Source: Microbacterium sp. AB
Lineage (GTDB): Bacteria; Actinomycetota; Actinomycetes; Actinomycetales; Microbacteriaceae
Assembly (NCBI RefSeq): GCF_032878875.1
Contig: NZ_CP118157.1
Location: 1,798,001 to 1,862,000 of the forward strand
Length of the DNA stretch: 64,000 bases
Direction: 5' to 3'
The position numbers were made by a program, and so were the translations under genes. Below are positions 10,794-19,927 of the stretch, one piece after another. The number at the start of each line of letters is the position of its first letter. Position 1 is the stretch's first letter. The notes below the pieces were generated by a model that searched no databases, was not told the origin of the DNA, and saw only the letters and a list, made by a program, of their open reading frames with translations.

Positions 10794-11597
10794 ATGAGCC
10801 CGAAGCCCTACACCCACCCCGATGCCGTGCCCTACAAGCCGCTCGACTGGACGGGGCTCACGCCGCCGCGGTTCGCGGGGCCGGTGCCGAACCACGTCGC
10901 GATCGTCATGGACGGGAACGGGCGGTGGGCGAACGCGCGCGGGCTTCCGCGGATCGAGGGGCACCGGGTGGGGGAGGAGACCCTGCTCGACGTCGTGGCG
11001 GGGGCGGTCCAGGCGGGCGTGCGGTACCTGTCCGTGTACGCGTTCTCGACGGAGAACTGGAAGCGCTCGCCCGACGAGGTCCGCTTCCTCATGAACTTCA
11101 ACCGCGAGGTCCTGCACCGCCACCGGGACCAGCTCAACGAGTGGGACGTCAGGATGCGCTGGGCCGGCCGGAAGCCGCGGCTGTGGGGATCGGTCATCAA
11201 GGATCTCCAGGAGGCGGAGAGGCTCACGGCGGCCAACCGCACCATGACGCTGACGATGTGCGTGAACTACGGCGGACGCCTCGAGATCGTCGATGCCGTC
11301 AGAGAGCTCGCCGACGAGGTGAAGGCGGGGCGGCTCAAACCGTCCGCCGTCACCGAGAAGACGATCGCGAAGCGGCTCTACGTTCCCGACATGCCCGACG
11401 TCGATCTCTTCATCCGCTCCAGCGGCGAGCAGCGGACGTCGAACTTCATGCTCTGGGAGGCGGCGTACGCCGAGATGGTCTTCCTCGACGTGCTCTGGCC
11501 CGACTTCTCGCGCACCGACCTGTGGGACGCCATCCGCGTCTTCCACAGTCGGGATCGACGCTACGGCGGCGCCGTCGACACGCCCGCGTCCGCGTGA
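10794..11597 (+). CDS. uppS: Isoprenyl (undecaprenyl/decaprenyl) diphosphate synthase
   Basis: cis-Prenyltransferase that builds the C50/C55 lipid carrier for cell-wall glycans. The 267-aa protein shows the active-site AIVMDGNGRWA motif (about residues 30-40), the SxxNW segment (YAFSTENWKRS) and the C-terminal DLFIRSSGEQRTSNFMLW motif typical of UppS. The start ATG 10794 follows GAGAGGCGCCG. It lies in an apparent operon with recO. Confidence 0.94.
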   Translation: MSPKPYTHPDAVPYKPLDWTGLTPPRFAGPVPNHVAIVMDGNGRWANARGLPRIEGHRVGEETLLDVVAGAVQAGVRYLSVYAFSTENWKRSPDEVRFLMNFNREVLHRHRDQLNEWDVRMRWAGRKPRLWGSVIKDLQEAERLTAANRTMTLTMCVNYGGRLEIVDAVRELADEVKAGRLKPSAVTEKTIAKRLYVPDMPDVDLFIRSSGEQRTSNFMLWEAAYAEMVFLDVLWPDFSRTDLWDAIRVFHSRDRRYGGAVDTPASA

Positions 11598-11640
11598 CGA
11601 GGAGGGAATGCGACGGCACGTCGTCGCGTTTCCAGGTCAT

Positions 11641-12345
11641 GTGACGGATGCCATCAAGATCGACGTGTGGAGCGATGTCGCCTGCCCCTGGTGCTACATC
11701 GGCAAGCGCAACCTCGAGTCCGGCCTCGCCCAGGCGGCGAGGGACGACGACCCGCCCCGGGTGGAGGTGACCTTCCACTCGTTCGAGCTGGCCCCCGACA
11801 CGCCGGTCGACTTCGACGGCGGCGAGCTCGACTTCCTCGCGGGCCACAAGGGGATGCCGAAGGACGAGGTGGAGCAGATGCTCGCGAACGTGACCGGCGT
11901 GGCCGCCGACGCGGGGCTCGCCTACCGGTTCGACCTCCTCCGCCACACGAACACCGTCAAGGCGCACGAGCTGATCCACTTCGCCACGGAGCACGGGCGC
12001 CAGCTCGACACCGTCGAGCGGCTCATGCGGGCCTACTTCACGGAGGGCCGGCACATCGGCCGGATCGACGACCTCGTCGAGCTGGCCGCGGAGATCGGCC
12101 TCGACGCCGAGGCCGCGCGCGAGGCGCTGACGAGCGACCGGCACCTGACCGACGTGCGCCGGGACCAGGACCAGGCCCGCGCGTACGGCATCGAAGGCGT
12201 GCCGTTCTTCGTGATCGACGGCACCTACGGCGTGAGCGGAGCCCAGCCGCCCGAGGCGTTCGCGCAGGTCGCCCGCCAGGTATGGGCGGAGCACCGCTCC
12301 TCGGCCGCCGAGGAGTCGGACGCCGCCGAGGAGCCGGCCGCCTGA
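11641..12345 (+). CDS. DsbA family oxidoreductase, FrnE-like
   Basis: Cytosolic thioredoxin-fold protein of the FrnE/2-hydroxychromene-isomerase-like subgroup. The active-site CPWC lies in WSDVACPWCYIGKR near the N-terminus, and the cis-Pro segment GIEGVPFFVID is near residue 180. No signal peptide is seen. The start is taken as GTG 11641 (MTDAIKIDVWSD) because homology begins there; an upstream in-frame ATG at 11608 with an AGGAGG only 2 nt away would add 11 residues. The C-terminus is Ala/Glu-rich. It converges with the peroxidase gene with one base between the stop codons. Confidence 0.86.
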   Translation: MTDAIKIDVWSDVACPWCYIGKRNLESGLAQAARDDDPPRVEVTFHSFELAPDTPVDFDGGELDFLAGHKGMPKDEVEQMLANVTGVAADAGLAYRFDLLRHTNTVKAHELIHFATEHGRQLDTVERLMRAYFTEGRHIGRIDDLVELAAEIGLDAEAAREALTSDRHLTDVRRDQDQARAYGIEGVPFFVIDGTYGVSGAQPPEAFAQVARQVWAEHRSSAAEESDAAEEPAA

Positions 12346-12346
12346 G

Positions 12347-12844
12347 TCAGCGGGGGAGCGCCGCCTCGATGGCCTCGACGATCTCCGGCGCGTCGGGCTT
12401 CACGGGCGGACGGAACCGCTTGACCTCGCCCGAGGGCAGAACGAGGAACTTCTCGAAGTTCCAGGCGACGGGCCCCGACAGGCCGACGCCGTCCTTCGTC
12501 TTCTTCAGCGCCTTGTACAGGGGCGCGGCGTGCGATCCGTTGACGTTGACCTTGTCGCCCAGCGGGAAGCTCACGCCCCATGTCGTCGCGCAGTAGTCGA
12601 GGATCTCCTCGATCGACCCGGGCTCCTGGCCGAGGAACTGGTTGCAGGGGAAGCCGAGGACGGTGAACCCGCGTTCGCCGTAGGTCCGCTGCAGCTCCTC
12701 GAGCTGCTCGTACTGGACGGTCAGGCCGCACTTGGAGGCGACGTTGACGACGAGGACGACGTCGTCGCGGTAATCGGCGAGGGTCTTCTCGACGCCGTGC
12801 GCGTCGGCGAAGGGGATACTGCGGATGTCTGGGGCGGCGGTCAT
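12347..12844 (-). CDS. Glutathione peroxidase-family thiol peroxidase
   Basis: A 165-aa cysteine-type GPx, reducing hydroperoxides with thioredoxin-like or mycothiol-linked donors rather than glutathione in this group (inferred from family knowledge). The catalytic cysteine lies in NVASKCGLT (about residue 39), followed by FPCNQF and WNFEKF, the Gln and Trp signature motifs of the GPx tetrad. Both cysteines needed for an atypical 2-Cys cycle appear present. It is transcribed toward the DsbA-family gene, ending 1 bp from it. Confidence 0.93.
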   Translation of the reverse strand: MTAAPDIRSIPFADAHGVEKTLADYRDDVVLVVNVASKCGLTVQYEQLEELQRTYGERGFTVLGFPCNQFLGQEPGSIEEILDYCATTWGVSFPLGDKVNVNGSHAAPLYKALKKTKDGVGLSGPVAWNFEKFLVLPSGEVKRFRPPVKPDAPEIVEAIEAALPR

Positions 12845-12910
12845 GGCCTCAGCTTAAGACGCCTGTGGAGAGTGGGCTCCTTGTCCGGTTCGTTCTGGGA
12901 GAATCGAAGG

Positions 12911-14065
12911 GTGACCACCCTCCTGAAGACCGCGCGCACGCTGCGGATCGGCGCGCTCGACATCGGCGTGCCCGTTGTCCTCGCGCCCATGGCGGGGATC
13001 ACCAACACGGCCTTCCGCCGCCTGTGCCGCGAGTACGGCGGCGGACTGTACGTGAGCGAGATGATCACCTCGCGCGCCCTCGTCGAGCGCAACGAGGCCA
13101 CGATGCGCCTCATCCGCCACCACGAGTCCGAGCGTCCCAGGTCGATCCAGCTCTACGGCGTCGAGCCGAAGACGATCGCCGCAGCCGTGCGGATCATCGC
13201 CGAGGAGGACAGGGCGGACCACGTCGACCTCAACTTCGGCTGCCCCGTGCCGAAGGTCACGCGCAAGGGCGGCGGATCCGCTCTCCCGTGGAAGCTCGGC
13301 CTGTTCCGCGACATCGTCGAGCAGGCGGTCGAGGCCGCCGGCGGCATCCCGCTGACGGTGAAGATGCGCAAGGGCATCGACGCCGACCACCTGACGTACC
13401 TCGACGCGGGCCGGATCGCGGAGGATGCGGGTGCGGCCGCCGTGGCGCTCCACGCGCGCACCGCTTCCGAGTTCTACTCCGGTACGGCCGACTGGTCGGC
13501 CATCGCGAAGCTCAAGCAGACGGTGACGAGCATCCCCGTGCTCGGCAACGGCGACATCTGGTCGGCGGACGACGCCGTGCGGATGATGGACGAGACGGGA
13601 TGCGACGGGGTCGTCGTCGGACGCGGCTGCCTCGGCCGCCCCTGGCTGTTCGGCGACCTCGCCGACGCGTTCGGCGCGCCGGGTGTGAAGGTCGACGCCA
13701 CCCTCGGTTTCGTCGCACGCGCGTTCCGGCGTCACGCCGAGCTGCTCGTGGAGTTCTTCGACGACGAGGGGCGCGGATGCCGCGACATCCGCAAGCACGT
13801 CGCCTGGTACTTCAAGGGATATCCGGTGGGCGGGGATCTCCGCGCGAGCCTCGCGACGGCGTCGAGCCTCGCGGAGATCGACGATCTGCTGGCACGCCTC
13901 GACCACGACGCGCCGTACCCGGGCGAGGCGGCCGAGGGCCAGCGCGGCCGCGCGGGGACGCCGAAGCGCCCCGTGCTGCCACAGGGGTGGCTCGACTCGC
14001 GCGAGCTGGCCGAGGACGCGGGTTGCGAGCTGCGAGAAGCAGAGCTGGACACGAGCGGTGGCTGA
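12911..14065 (+). CDS. dusB: tRNA-dihydrouridine synthase DusB
   Basis: FMN-dependent reductase producing dihydrouridine in tRNA D-loops. The 384-aa protein shows APMAGITNTAFR (residues about 24-35), the catalytic-cysteine motif LNFGCPVPKVTRKGGGSA (about 108-125), and the flavin phosphate-binding GNGDI and GRGCLGRPWLF segments. The start is GTG 12911 (MTTLLKTART) following GAATCGAAGG; the upstream extension of the frame runs antisense to gpx. Its stop overlaps the GTG start of dgt by 8 bp. Confidence 0.95.
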   Translation: MTTLLKTARTLRIGALDIGVPVVLAPMAGITNTAFRRLCREYGGGLYVSEMITSRALVERNEATMRLIRHHESERPRSIQLYGVEPKTIAAAVRIIAEEDRADHVDLNFGCPVPKVTRKGGGSALPWKLGLFRDIVEQAVEAAGGIPLTVKMRKGIDADHLTYLDAGRIAEDAGAAAVALHARTASEFYSGTADWSAIAKLKQTVTSIPVLGNGDIWSADDAVRMMDETGCDGVVVGRGCLGRPWLFGDLADAFGAPGVKVDATLGFVARAFRRHAELLVEFFDDEGRGCRDIRKHVAWYFKGYPVGGDLRASLATASSLAEIDDLLARLDHDAPYPGEAAEGQRGRAGTPKRPVLPQGWLDSRELAEDAGCELREAELDTSGG

Positions 14066-15431
14066 GCTCGTCGACGCCGCCACCCGGCCGCGCGGCTACA
14101 CCGGGATCGACGCCGAGCGCTTCCGCCCGGAGACCCATCGCTCGCGTCGCGGCGACTTCGCCCGCGACCGCGCGCGCGTGCTGCACTCGGCCGCCCTCCG
14201 TCAGCTCGCCGCGAAGACGCAGGTGCTGAGCCCCGCGAGTCCCGCGGACTTCGCGCGCAACCGGCTCACGCACTCCCTCGAGGTCGCGCAGGTCGGGCGC
14301 GAGATCGGGACGGCCCTCGGTCTCGCCGAGGACGTCGTCGACGCCGCCTGCCTGAGCCACGACCTCGGCCATCCGCCCTTCGGCCACAACGGCGAGAAGG
14401 CGCTCAACGAGTGGGCGTCGGGCATCGGCGGCTTCGAGGGCAACGCCCAGAGCCTGCGCATCCTCACCCGCCTCGAGTCGAAGGTGCTCGACGACGGCCG
14501 ATCGTACGGGCTCAACCTGACGCGCGCGACGCTGGACGCCGCGTGCAAGTACCCCTGGACGGTGGCCGATCCCGTCGCCGACCCGGGAGGACGCCTGAAG
14601 TTCGGCGTGTACCCCGAGGACGAGGACGTCTTCCGCTGGATGCGCGAGGGCGCCCCGGGCAAGGACCGCTGCATCGAGGCGGAGGTGATGGACCTCTCCG
14701 ACGACATCGCGTACTCGGTGCACGACTTCGAGGACGCCGTCGTCAACGGCTACCTCGATCTGACGCGCGTGAGCGATCCGATCGAGCATCATCCGCTCAT
14801 CGGTCAGATCCAGCAGTGGGTCGGCTACGACTATCCGCGCGAGGAGCTGGCCGACGCCCTGTACCGCCTCACGCGCATCCCGATGTGGATGCGGACGTTC
14901 GACCGCTCGCGCCGCGATCTCGCGCGGCTGAAGAACCTCACGAGCGACCTCATCGGGCGGTTCGCCAGCGCGTCGGTCGAGGCGACGCGCGCGGCGTATC
15001 CCACGACCTCCCTGACGCGCTACGGCGGGCACGTCGTGGTGCCCCGCGACGTCGACACGGAGATCGCGGTGCTGAAGGGCCTCATGGGGTCCACCATCGT
15101 CACGATCGACGAGCGCAAGCACGTCTACGCGGAGCAGCGCCGTGTCCTGGCCCGCATCGCGGACGCCCTCGTGTCGACGGACGCCCTCTGGTCGACCGGG
15201 GGCGACGCGCTCGAGCCGGCCTTCGCGGCCGACTTCCTCGCCGCCGAGAGCGACGCGGCGCGCACGCGGGTCGTCGTCGACCAGGTCGCGTCCCTCACGG
15301 ATCAGACGGCGGTCGCGTGGCACAGTCGTCTCATCGGCGAGGTCGATCCGGCCGACGTGGGGATCTGGGCGCCGCGCAACGCGCGCCGCACCCCCGGCGC
15401 GAAGGCCTCCCGGGCGTCCAGGGTGGCCTGA
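14058..15431 (+). CDS. dgt: Deoxyguanosinetriphosphate triphosphohydrolase-like protein
   Basis: HD-domain dNTP triphosphohydrolase, releasing triphosphate from dNTPs. The 457-aa protein has NRLTHSLEVAQVGR with the first metal histidine (about residue 72) and the HD pair in SHDLGHPPFGHNGE (about 98-111). The start is GTG inside the dusB tail and its TGA overlaps the ATG of dnaG, so dusB-dgt-dnaG is a translationally coupled operon, the usual actinobacterial arrangement. Confidence 0.93.
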   Translation: MAELVDAATRPRGYTGIDAERFRPETHRSRRGDFARDRARVLHSAALRQLAAKTQVLSPASPADFARNRLTHSLEVAQVGREIGTALGLAEDVVDAACLSHDLGHPPFGHNGEKALNEWASGIGGFEGNAQSLRILTRLESKVLDDGRSYGLNLTRATLDAACKYPWTVADPVADPGGRLKFGVYPEDEDVFRWMREGAPGKDRCIEAEVMDLSDDIAYSVHDFEDAVVNGYLDLTRVSDPIEHHPLIGQIQQWVGYDYPREELADALYRLTRIPMWMRTFDRSRRDLARLKNLTSDLIGRFASASVEATRAAYPTTSLTRYGGHVVVPRDVDTEIAVLKGLMGSTIVTIDERKHVYAEQRRVLARIADALVSTDALWSTGGDALEPAFAADFLAAESDAARTRVVVDQVASLTDQTAVAWHSRLIGEVDPADVGIWAPRNARRTPGAKASRASRVA

Positions 15432-17296
15432 TGCCGCGCATCCTCCAGGCCGACGTCGACGAGGTGAAGGCCCGCACGAACATCGCCGACGTCATCGGAG
15501 AGCGCGTCTCGCTCAAGTCGGCCGGCGTGGGCTCGCTCAAGGGGCTGTGCCCGTTCCACGACGAGAAGAGCCCGAGCTTCCACGTGCGTCCGCAGGTCGG
15601 CTTCTACCACTGCTTCGGCTGCGGGGAGTCGGGCGACGTCTACACCTTCCTGCGGGAGATCGATCACGTCTCGTTCACGGAGGCCGTCGAACGGCTCGCG
15701 GGACGCATCGGCCTCACGCTCCACTACGAGGACGGCGGGCCGGCCCCGGAGACGAGCGGTCGCACCCGTCTCTTCGCCGCCAACTCCGCCGCGGCGGAGT
15801 TCTTCCGCTCGCAGCTGACGTCCGCGGAGGCGGAGGCCGCCCGGCGCTTCCTCGGGGAACGCGGCTTCGACGCCGGCGCCGCGTCGCACTTCGGCGTCGG
15901 ATACGCGCCGAAGGGCTGGGACGCGATGCTGAAGGCGCTCACCGCGCAGGGGTTCACGCGCGAGGAGCTCGTGGGGGCGGGCCTGGTGTCCGCCAACCAG
16001 CGGGGCGGCGTCTACGACCGCTTCCGGGGGCGCGTCGTCTGGCCCATCCGCGACGTCACCGGTCAGACGATCGGGTTCGGGGCGCGCAAGCTGTACGACG
16101 ACGATCAGGGTCCGAAGTACCTGAACACCCCCGAGACGCTGATCTACAAGAAGTCGCAGGTGCTGTACGGCCTCGACCTCGCCAAGCGCGACATCGCCCG
16201 GGGCGATCCGCGCCGCGTCGTCGTCGTCGAGGGGTACACCGACGTCATGGCCTGCCATCTCGCCGGGGTGACCACGGCCATCGCGACGTGCGGCACCGCT
16301 TTCGGCGCAGAGCACGTCACGGTGCTCCGGCGCGTGATGGGCGACTCGTCCGCGTCGGGCGAGGTCGTGTTCACGTTCGACGGCGATGCGGCAGGACAGA
16401 AGGCGGCCATCCGCGCCTTCACCGACGCCAAGAGCTTCAACGCGCAGACGTTCGTCGCCGTGGCGCCCGACGGGCTCGACCCGTGCGACCTCCGCCTGCA
16501 GCGCGGAGACGGCGCCGTCCGCACGCTCGTCGACCACAAGGTGCCGATGTTCGAGTTCGTCATCGACCGGGCGATCGCGCGCTTCGACCTCGGCACCGTC
16601 GAAGGGCGCGTCGGCGCGCTCCGCTCGGCGGCTCCGATCGTCGGCGAGATCCGCGATCGGCTGATCCGTCCGGGGTACGAGCGCGTCCTCGCGCGCCGGC
16701 TCGGGATGGACCCGACCGAGGTGCGCGGCGAGGTCGAGCGCGCCTCGCGCCAGAGCGCGGGGGAGCAGCGGCGTGCCGAGGCGCAGCAGCCTCGTCCGAC
16801 GGGCCAGCCCGCTGCCCTGCCGACCGTTCGCGTGAGCCTGGCGTCGCTGCCGCGCGGCACGGACACGGCCATCGAACGCGACGTCCTCACGGGCATCCTC
16901 CAGTACGGACACCGGGTCGAGCCGACCCTGCTGCACCGTGCGCTCTCGCTGCCGTTCCGCACGCCGCCGCTGGAGGCGGTCCGCGCGGCCGTCGAGGCGG
17001 TCGACCGCACGAAGATCGGATGGTCGGTGACCGCTGTCGAGGCGGTGCGCGAGCCCTACCGCTCGCTCGCGGCCGAGCTCATCACGCGCGACTTCCCGGC
17101 GCGCGACGAGGAGCATGCGGCGCTGTCGGTGAACGACCTCTGCCGGAGGATCGTCCTGCGAGCCCTCGACGCCGAGAAGAACGAGCTGCTGGGCGCCGTG
17201 CAGCGCGTCGCTCCGGACTCGGAGGAGGGGCGCACCGTGCGGGTGCGCCTGCGCGACATCGACGCCGACCGGCGCCAGCTGCTCGACGAAGGCTGA
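15431..17296 (+). CDS. dnaG: DNA primase
   Basis: Synthesises RNA primers at the replication fork. The 621-aa protein has an N-terminal CHC2 zinc ribbon (CPFHDEKSPSF and YHCFGCGESGD, residues 38-65), the catalytic core, a TOPRIM domain with VVVEGYTDVMA (about 262-272) and TFDGDAAG (about 316-323), and a C-terminal helicase-binding domain. The ATG at 15431 overlaps the stop of dgt (TGATG). An open frame continues upstream through dgt but is its shadow. Confidence 0.96.
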   Translation: MPRILQADVDEVKARTNIADVIGERVSLKSAGVGSLKGLCPFHDEKSPSFHVRPQVGFYHCFGCGESGDVYTFLREIDHVSFTEAVERLAGRIGLTLHYEDGGPAPETSGRTRLFAANSAAAEFFRSQLTSAEAEAARRFLGERGFDAGAASHFGVGYAPKGWDAMLKALTAQGFTREELVGAGLVSANQRGGVYDRFRGRVVWPIRDVTGQTIGFGARKLYDDDQGPKYLNTPETLIYKKSQVLYGLDLAKRDIARGDPRRVVVVEGYTDVMACHLAGVTTAIATCGTAFGAEHVTVLRRVMGDSSASGEVVFTFDGDAAGQKAAIRAFTDAKSFNAQTFVAVAPDGLDPCDLRLQRGDGAVRTLVDHKVPMFEFVIDRAIARFDLGTVEGRVGALRSAAPIVGEIRDRLIRPGYERVLARRLGMDPTEVRGEVERASRQSAGEQRRAEAQQPRPTGQPAALPTVRVSLASLPRGTDTAIERDVLTGILQYGHRVEPTLLHRALSLPFRTPPLEAVRAAVEAVDRTKIGWSVTAVEAVREPYRSLAAELITRDFPARDEEHAALSVNDLCRRIVLRALDAEKNELLGAVQRVAPDSEEGRTVRVRLRDIDADRRQLLDEG

Positions 17297-17317
17297 GCGA
17301 CCAGGCAGGATGGGAGC

Positions 17318-18100
17318 ATGCGCGTGCCCGACGACACCGAGAACGCCATCCGCTGCGTCGACCTGAGCGTCTCGCGGTCTGGGAGGGGCCAGGCGATCCG
17401 CGCCGTCGACGGCGTCACGACGACGCTGGAGGCGGGGGAGACGCTGTGCGTCGCGGGCCCCACGGGCTCGGGGAAGTCGAGCCTGGCCGCGGCTCTCGCG
17501 GGAGCGCGCGATCGCACGCTGTCCGTGTCGGGCGGGGACGCCTTCGTCACGGGCATCTCGGTGCGTCATCCCGGCCGTGCGCACCGTGTCCTGACGTATC
17601 GGACCGGCTACCTGCCGCAGGGCGGGGGTGCGACGCTGCCGTCGCGCCTCACCGTGTCGGAGGTCATCTCCGAGCCGATCACGGCGCGCGACCGTCGTGT
17701 CAACCAGCGCGCTCTCTCCGTGCGGGTCGCGGCGCTGCTCGACGAGATGCACCTGCCGCTCGGCGCCGCCGCGAAGTTCCCGTACGAGCTGAGCGCCGGC
17801 ATGCGTCAGCGCGTCGCGTTCGCCCGGGCGCTCATCCTCGACCCGCGTGTGCTCGTCGCGGACGAGCCGCTCGCGAACATCGACCTCGAAGTGCGCCACG
17901 TGATCTTCGACGCGATCATCCGTCGCCAGCAGGAGTGGGGGATGGCGGCGTTCCTCGTGACCAATGACGCGGACCTTGCTCGCGAGCTGGACGCCGACCG
18001 CCTCATCCTGCGCGCCGGGCACGTGGTCGCGGCGGGCGATGCGGAGGTGCTCCGGTGGACGCCGGGCATGAAGAGCACGGAGACACTGCTCGTCACGTGA
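17318..18100 (+). CDS. Orphan ABC transporter ATP-binding protein
   Basis: A 260-aa ABC ATPase with Walker A GPTGSGKSS (about residues 47-55), a Q-loop around GYLPQGGG, signature LSAGMRQR, Walker B VLVADEPLAN and an H-loop position occupied by LVTNDAD, where the usual histidine is replaced by asparagine or absent. No permease or binding protein is adjacent. Similar lone ATPases after dnaG occur in Microbacteriaceae (from memory, not checked). Substrate unknown. The start ATG 17318 follows CAGGATGGGAGC. Confidence 0.82.
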   Translation: MRVPDDTENAIRCVDLSVSRSGRGQAIRAVDGVTTTLEAGETLCVAGPTGSGKSSLAAALAGARDRTLSVSGGDAFVTGISVRHPGRAHRVLTYRTGYLPQGGGATLPSRLTVSEVISEPITARDRRVNQRALSVRVAALLDEMHLPLGAAAKFPYELSAGMRQRVAFARALILDPRVLVADEPLANIDLEVRHVIFDAIIRRQQEWGMAAFLVTNDADLARELDADRLILRAGHVVAAGDAEVLRWTPGMKSTETLLVT

Positions 18101-18188
18101 CGACACGCCCGTGCGCGCGGAGCGGTTTCTGCGCAGGCGGCAGCGTTTGCTAAGCTGTCCGAGTTGCCCCGAAGTGGGTGGCGAGTGA

Positions 18189-18261
18189 TCCTCGGTAGCT
18201 CAATTGGCAGAGCAGCCGGCTGTTAACCGGCAGGTTCTTGGTTCGAGTCCAAGCCGGGGAG
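18189..18261 (+). tRNA. tRNA-Asn (anticodon GTT)
   Basis: A 73-nt cloverleaf: acceptor TCCTCGG pairs with CCGGGGA with one T-G wobble, D arm AGCTCAATTGGCAGAGC, anticodon loop CTGTTAACC with GTT, T loop GTTCGAGTCC, discriminator G. CCA is not encoded. Confidence 0.96.
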
Positions 18262-18266
18262 CGACA

Positions 18267-18296
18267 GGCCCTCACCCTTCGGGGTGGGGGCCTTTT
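18267..18296 (+). terminator. Rho-independent terminator after tRNA-Asn
   Basis: An 11-bp stem (18267-18277 with 18282-18292, one T-G pair) with loop TTCG is followed by TTTT. Confidence 0.85.
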
Positions 18297-18309
18297 CGTC
18301 GAGGCTCGG

Positions 18310-18513
18310 CTACTTGTTCCGTGCGTCCAGCGCCACGCCGAGGGCGATCCCGACGGAGATCCCGAGGCCCATCCCGAGCGCGAGGTTGTCGAGGAACAGC
18401 AGGCCGGCGAGCATCCCGAACGGGATGCCCAACGCGATGCCGAGCGCGAGCCCCTGTCCGCTGCTCTGCTTCTCGTCCTTCTCCTCGTCGGGGTCCTGCT
18501 CCGGCGTGCTCAT
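18310..18513 (-). CDS. Small Gly-rich membrane protein, unknown function
   Basis: A 67-aa product starting at MSTPEQDPDEEK, with a charged acidic N-terminus (about 20 residues) followed by a hydrophobic Gly/Leu-rich region likely forming one or two membrane helices with GxxxG-like repeats (LALGIALGIPFG, MGLGISVGIALG). An in-frame upstream start would add an Arg-rich stretch that looks non-coding. No family recognised. It is convergent with the tRNA-Asn terminator. Confidence 0.6.
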   Translation of the reverse strand: MSTPEQDPDEEKDEKQSSGQGLALGIALGIPFGMLAGLLFLDNLALGMGLGISVGIALGVALDARNK

Positions 18514-18610
18514 GGACAGCACGATAGGCGCTCGTCCGCGCCGGCGCGTCCGCCGCACGGGGGATTCCCTACTTCCGTCGCGTCGGCGCGGCGCTCCTTC
18601 CCCGGAGACG

Positions 18611-18642
18611 CCGGAGGGCCCCGCTTCGGCGGGGCCCTCCGG
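18611..18642 (-). terminator. Terminator of the septum-formation-type lipoprotein gene
   Basis: A 14-bp perfect stem, arms 18611-18624 and 18629-18642, loop TTCG, lies 18 bp downstream of the lipoprotein stop on the minus strand. Confidence 0.8.
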
Positions 18643-18659
18643 ATGTCAGCGCCGGGGCC

Positions 18660-19184
18660 TCAGAGGCCGGAGTCCTTCAGCGAGCCGGTCTGCTGCTCGT
18701 CGGGCACGTAGGCGATGCAGGAGATGAGACGGTCGTTGAGCGTGGAGTCGGTCCAGGTGTCCTCGGTGGGGAGGAAGAACTGCACCCACACCTCCGAGCT
18801 GTCGTACGGCGTGCCGATGTACGCCTCGAACGCGTCGGAGGCGGTGCACCCCTCCTCGGCCGCGGTCGACACGGCGGTGTCGCCGGGCCACTCGCCGTCG
18901 TCGAGAGCGAACTCGTAGTAGACCTCGCCGTCGTGGGGCTCGTCGCAGGGAACGACCTCGACGTCGACGACCTCGCCCTCCGCCGGGCTTCCGATGCAGT
19001 CCCCGACGGACACCTCGAAGACGTCGACCGTGCCGCCCTCGGTGACCTCGTTCGTGTCCTCGTCGCGCGTGGCGCTGTCGCCGTTGAGGAGGTTGGCGAT
19101 GCTCGAGCAGCCGCCCAGCGTCAATGCCAGGGCGACTGCCGCGCCGGCGACGAGGACGCGGCGGGTCGGGAACGTGCGAATCAT
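18660..19184 (-). CDS. Putative lipoprotein with septum-formation-type domain
   Basis: A 174-aa protein with a lipoprotein signal peptide: MIRTFPTRRVLVAG, a hydrophobic stretch and lipobox LGGC (cysteine about residue 27). The mature part contains VGDCIG and VVPCDEPHDGEVYYEF, the pattern of the actinobacterial septum-formation domain, with paired cysteines likely to form disulfides outside the membrane. The start ATG 19184 has AGGAGA about 8 nt upstream; a longer frame lacks a signal. The role in septation is only a family label. Confidence 0.78.
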   Translation of the reverse strand: MIRTFPTRRVLVAGAAVALALTLGGCSSIANLLNGDSATRDEDTNEVTEGGTVDVFEVSVGDCIGSPAEGEVVDVEVVPCDEPHDGEVYYEFALDDGEWPGDTAVSTAAEEGCTASDAFEAYIGTPYDSSEVWVQFFLPTEDTWTDSTLNDRLISCIAYVPDEQQTGSLKDSGL

Positions 19185-19318
19185 GCGTTTTCTCTCCTGT
19201 GTCAGAGGGCAGCACGCCACGGGCCGGCGCTCATACCCCTGAGAGAACGCTACGCGCTGGCTGTGCATCAGCGCAAAGCCTCATGCGGCCGAATGCGGAC
19301 CTCGCGTTCGTGCGCGGG

Positions 19319-19885
19319 TCACGCGTCGAGATCGTCGATCCCCGGCGTCCAGCTGACGCCCGGTCGTCCCCATCCGCGCTTCTTGGAGATCTTCTGCGCC
19401 GTCTTCCAGTCGCTGTCGGAGAGACGGTCCACGTAGATGATGCCGTCGAGGTGGTCGAACTCGTGCTGCATGATGCGCGCGCGCCATCCGTCGACCTCGA
19501 TCCGGACCGGCGTGCCTCTCACATCCGTGCCCGTGACGATCACACGGTCCGAACGGCGGAGCGGGAAGCGTTCGCCCGGGAAGGAGAGACAGCCCTCGGA
19601 CTCGGCGTCCTCGTCCGGGTCGCCCGGCGTCGTCGGCACCATCCACAGCGCGGGATTGACGATCTCGCCGCGCCACGGTCGCCCCTCGTCGTCCTCGTAG
19701 GAGTACGTGTAGAGACGCAGGCCGACGCCGACCTGGGGAGCGGCGAGCCCGACGCCGGGAGCGGCATCCATCGTCTCGTACATGTCCTGCACGAGCGTGC
19801 GGATCTCGTCGGTGATCTCATCCACGGGAGAAGCGGGAGCGTGGAGGACGGGGTCGCCCCAGATGCGAATCGGCAGAACGGCCAT
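19319..19885 (-). CDS. def: Peptide deformylase
   Basis: Metal enzyme removing the formyl group from nascent N-termini. The 188-aa protein has the three family motifs: GVGLAAPQVG (about residues 45-54), EGCLSFPG (about 100-107) and QHEFDHLDG (about 142-150) with the metal-binding Cys and two His. The ATG is at 19885, with a TACCCT -10-like box 6 nt upstream. A longer open frame upstream is the antisense of the divergent DMT gene. Confidence 0.95.
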   Translation of the reverse strand: MAVLPIRIWGDPVLHAPASPVDEITDEIRTLVQDMYETMDAAPGVGLAAPQVGVGLRLYTYSYEDDEGRPWRGEIVNPALWMVPTTPGDPDEDAESEGCLSFPGERFPLRRSDRVIVTGTDVRGTPVRIEVDGWRARIMQHEFDHLDGIIYVDRLSDSDWKTAQKISKKRGWGRPGVSWTPGIDDLDA

Positions 19886-19891
19886 TCCTTC

Positions 19892-19921
19892 AGGGTAGTC
19901 GGCCGCACCTGGCGCTAGTCT
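19892..19921. promoter_or_regulatory. Back-to-back -10 boxes for def and the divergent DMT permease
   Basis: Only 42 bp separate the two start codons. TACCCT on the minus strand (19892-19897) ends 6 nt before the def ATG and TAGTCT on the plus strand (19916-19921) ends 6 nt before the GTG of the permease. Both would give leaderless or near-leaderless transcripts, although GAAGGA and CAGGAG also sit between box and start. Confidence 0.45.
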
Positions 19922-19927
19922 CAGGAG

